Source: Kribbella capetownensis (lineage in GTDB: Bacteria > Actinomycetota > Actinomycetes > Propionibacteriales > Kribbellaceae). Taken from it: a stretch of DNA of 64,000 nucleotides. A program made the position numbers and the translations under genes. The notes under the pieces are model-generated. The model made no database searches. It saw only the letters and a list, made by a program, of their open reading frames with translations, and was not told the origin of the DNA. The number at the start of each line of letters is the position of its first letter. The first letter of the stretch is position 1. The stretch is from assembly GCF_004331485.1 (NCBI RefSeq), contig NZ_SJKD01000014.1, positions 104,945 to 168,944 on the forward strand. Direction: 5' to 3'. Below are positions 62,774 to 64,000 of the stretch, piece after piece.

Positions 62774-63252
62774 GTCGGGTCTCCCCCACTCACGATCCGG
62801 GCGGAGGCCTGGTCGGCGCCCACCTCCACGATCAACACCTGGTCGGCGTCCCCATCGCCGATCAGCAACGCGGCCTCGTCTTCCCCGCCGTCGGTCACAC
62901 ACACGACCGGGCCGCGCAGGTCCCACTTCGCCGCGATCCAGCCGGCGATGCTGTTCGGCACCGACTGGAAGAAGAACAGCGGGCCGATGCGCTTGCCCTC
63001 AGCAACGGCCTGCCGGACGTGGTCCGCACTCACACTGTCCCCGTCACACACCAGCACGATCCCGGTCCGTACCGTGCGCGGTTCCGTCAATCGGCTCAAG
63101 CAGCGCTCCGCCACCACCGCGGCCATCGGGTTGAACGCCGACACCACGAACCCCGGCACCACCGGCGGCCCTGCCGCGATGTCATCACCCGGCTCCGGCC
63201 AGTAGCCCTCACCGCGCACGACGAGGTCATGAACTTCCAGCAACTCGCTCAT
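62770..63252 (-). CDS. Ketosynthase N-terminal-like small protein (ketoacyl-synt_2 type)
   Basis: A 160-residue protein that covers only the N-terminal half of a ketosynthase fold: PLFFFQSVPNSIAGWIAAKW, with DLRGPVVCVTDGGEDEA where the active-site cysteine region should lie, and none present. It resembles the beta-ketoacyl-synthase N-terminal (ketoacyl-synt_2) proteins of arylpolyene clusters. A chain-length or scaffold partner is plausible. Overlaps the disrupted ketosynthase gene (ATGA) and the ligase (ATGA). Confidence 0.7.
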   Translation of the reverse strand: MSELLEVHDLVVRGEGYWPEPGDDIAAGPPVVPGFVVSAFNPMAAVVAERCLSRLTEPRTVRTGIVLVCDGDSVSADHVRQAVAEGKRIGPLFFFQSVPNSIAGWIAAKWDLRGPVVCVTDGGEDEAALLIGDGDADQVLIVEVGADQASARIVSGGDPT

Positions 63253-63921
63253 CCCGCCCGCACCACCAACGCGGTATTGGCTCCACCGAACGCCGAGTTC
63301 ACCGTGATCCCGTACGCCGACGTGGCCGGCCGCGGCGCATCCAGAATCAGATCCACCGCACACGCAGGATCCACGTCCAGGAACCCCGCATTCACGGGCA
63401 ACTTCCCTTCCCGCAAGGCCTGCACCGTCACCACGAACTCCACCAACCCCGAAGCCTCCAACGCATGCCCATGCAACCCCTTCGTAGAACTCACCGCCGG
63501 CCCGCCCCGCCCGTCCTTCCCCGTCTGATGGGCTGACCCATTCGATGGTGGGTTGGCCAGCGGGATTCCGGTGGGCAAACCCACCACCTCGTTGGCTGAC
63601 CCACCAGACGGGGGTTGATGGTTGCGGGTGGAGGCGGGGTCGAAGACGTGGGTGATGGCGGCGGCCTCGGCGGCATCGGCCAGGGGGCTGCCGGTGGCGT
63701 TGGCGTTGAGGTAGGTGATGGCGTCTGGTGGTACGCCGGCCTTCGCCAAGGCTGATCGGATCGCGGTGGCCAGGCCTCGGCCATCTGGGGATGGTTGGCA
63801 TGGGTGGTAGGCGTCGCCGGTGCGGGACCAACCCAGGAGTTGGGCCACGCCTTCGCCGGCTTGGAGAACTACTGCGGCTACTCCGTCGCCCAACAACAAA
63901 CGGGACTGCCCCCGGTTCGGT
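63249..63921 (-). pseudogene. C-terminal part of a ketosynthase (KS-beta/CLF-like), cut by an IS
   Basis: About 220 residues that correspond to the C-terminal half of a ketosynthase: SRLLLGDGVAAVVLQAG, YLNANATGSPLAD, SSTKGLHGHALEASGLVEF and TVNSAFGGANTALVV. The first catalytic histidine (NAHGT) is Asn (NANAT), as in chain-length-factor-like partners, while the K and second His remain. There is an odd Pro/Gly/Ser/Asn insert of about 40 residues after FDPASTR (63500-63630). The frame enters an insertion sequence at about 63922, so the N-terminal half is missing here. Confidence 0.75.
63531..63603. repeat. Palindromic element inside the ketosynthase frame, flanked by 10-bp direct repeats
   Basis: Direct repeats ggctgaccca at 63531-63540 and 63594-63603 flank an inverted repeat ggtgggttggcc (63547-63558) / ggcaaacccacc (63574-63585; one mismatch). 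The stretch is in frame and codes the atypical Pro/Gly/Ser/Asn insert. It looks like a small inserted palindrome rather than normal ketosynthase sequence. Confidence 0.55.
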
Positions 63922-64000
63922 TGACTCCTGATCTGTGAGGACTTGGTCCTTGCTGGAAGGATGTTTGTCGTGCCGAAAGCGTTCCCTGAGGAGTTCCGAC
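63922..64000 (+). mobile_element. Left end of an insertion sequence (IS3/IS481-like)
   Basis: From 63922 the sequence reads TGACTCCTGATCTGTGAGG, a 5'-TG end as in IS3-group elements. About 35 bases on, after a GGAAGG ribosome site, a reading frame starts (ATG 63961 or GTG 63970) with VPKAFPEEFR, the usual opening of an IS3-type OrfA transposase. It interrupts the ketosynthase gene. The right end and target duplication are outside the window. Confidence 0.65.
63961..64000 (+). CDS. Transposase OrfA, N-terminus only
   Basis: Thirteen codons of a transposase start (MFVVPKAFPEEFR); the GTG at 63970 is best spaced to the GGAAGG ribosome site. The K-A-F-P-E-E-F-R opening is typical for the OrfA of IS3-group elements. 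The rest lies beyond the window edge. Confidence 0.6.
   Translation, partial: MFVVPKAFPEEFR

Noticed and set aside
63841..63921. A frameshift in the last ketosynthase
   Set aside because: Rechecked: the frame is continuous to the IS boundary; the truncation is due to the inserted element, not to a frameshift.

Overview
The window is high-GC actinobacterial DNA with dense, overlapping genes, many GTG starts and stop/start overlaps (ATGA, GTGA, TGATG). The gene order choD-like oxidase, guaB3, guaB2, rsdA, sigD, groEL1, groES, tsaD, rimI, tsaB, tsaE, alr, nnr, acpS follows the Mycobacterium tuberculosis Rv3409c-Rv3441 neighbourhood. The size of the genes, the secreted plant-polymer enzymes and the style of the proteins suggest a soil Propionibacteriales such as Kribbella; this is inference, not a database result.

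Layout. 1-4213: a translationally coupled biotin operon read leftwards (bioB, bsaP, bioA, bioF, bioD; bioD runs off the left edge). 4214-4847: no protein gene, but a large hairpin carrying 16-nt tandem repeats and a probable structured RNA with its own promoter and intrinsic terminator. 4848-13078: GMC oxidoreductase, succinate-semialdehyde dehydrogenase, a TPR protein, a maleylpyruvate-isomerase-like/SnoaL fusion, an L7/L12-like protein, a hydrolase and guaB3. 13170-15951: a three-gene overlapping cassette (PrsW-type intramembrane protease, membrane-anchored polymorphic-toxin-like protein, duplicated-domain candidate immunity protein) inserted between guaB3 and guaB2. 16058-23424: guaB2, the SigD/RsdA sigma/anti-sigma pair, an acetyltransferase, groEL1/groES with two CIRCE operators, and a divergent secreted peptidoglycan-binding protein. 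23434-32175: a methyltransferase, a probable small RNA behind a LexA-like box, then the tRNA t6A operon (tsaD, rimI, tsaB, GNAT-tsaE fusion) with hydrolases, alr and a HAD phosphatase. 32261-43867: secreted GH12-like enzyme, META lipoprotein, secreted PIG-L deacetylase, nnr, acpS, a LacI regulator with a GH67 alpha-glucuronidase and a matching operator pair, and coaA.

43973-64000 is a probable specialised-metabolite locus. It contains 4-hydroxymandelate synthase, a hydroxymandelate-oxidase-like flavoenzyme and an HpgT-like aminotransferase, which together would make 4-hydroxyphenylglycine. Around them lie a P450, an esterase, a circularly permuted ATP-grasp enzyme, a two-subunit thiamine 2-oxoacid dehydrogenase E1 without E2, a phytanoyl-CoA-type dioxygenase, two adenylating enzymes, two MFS exporters and three ketosynthase-like genes. 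The last ketosynthase is cut by the left end of an insertion sequence at about 63922. No NRPS is inside the window.

The two most interesting items are the PrsW-toxin-immunity cassette, which suggests a toxin released from the membrane by regulated proteolysis, and the hydroxyphenylglycine/ketosynthase cluster. Both are read by eye from motifs and context; structure predictions and homology searches would be decisive.
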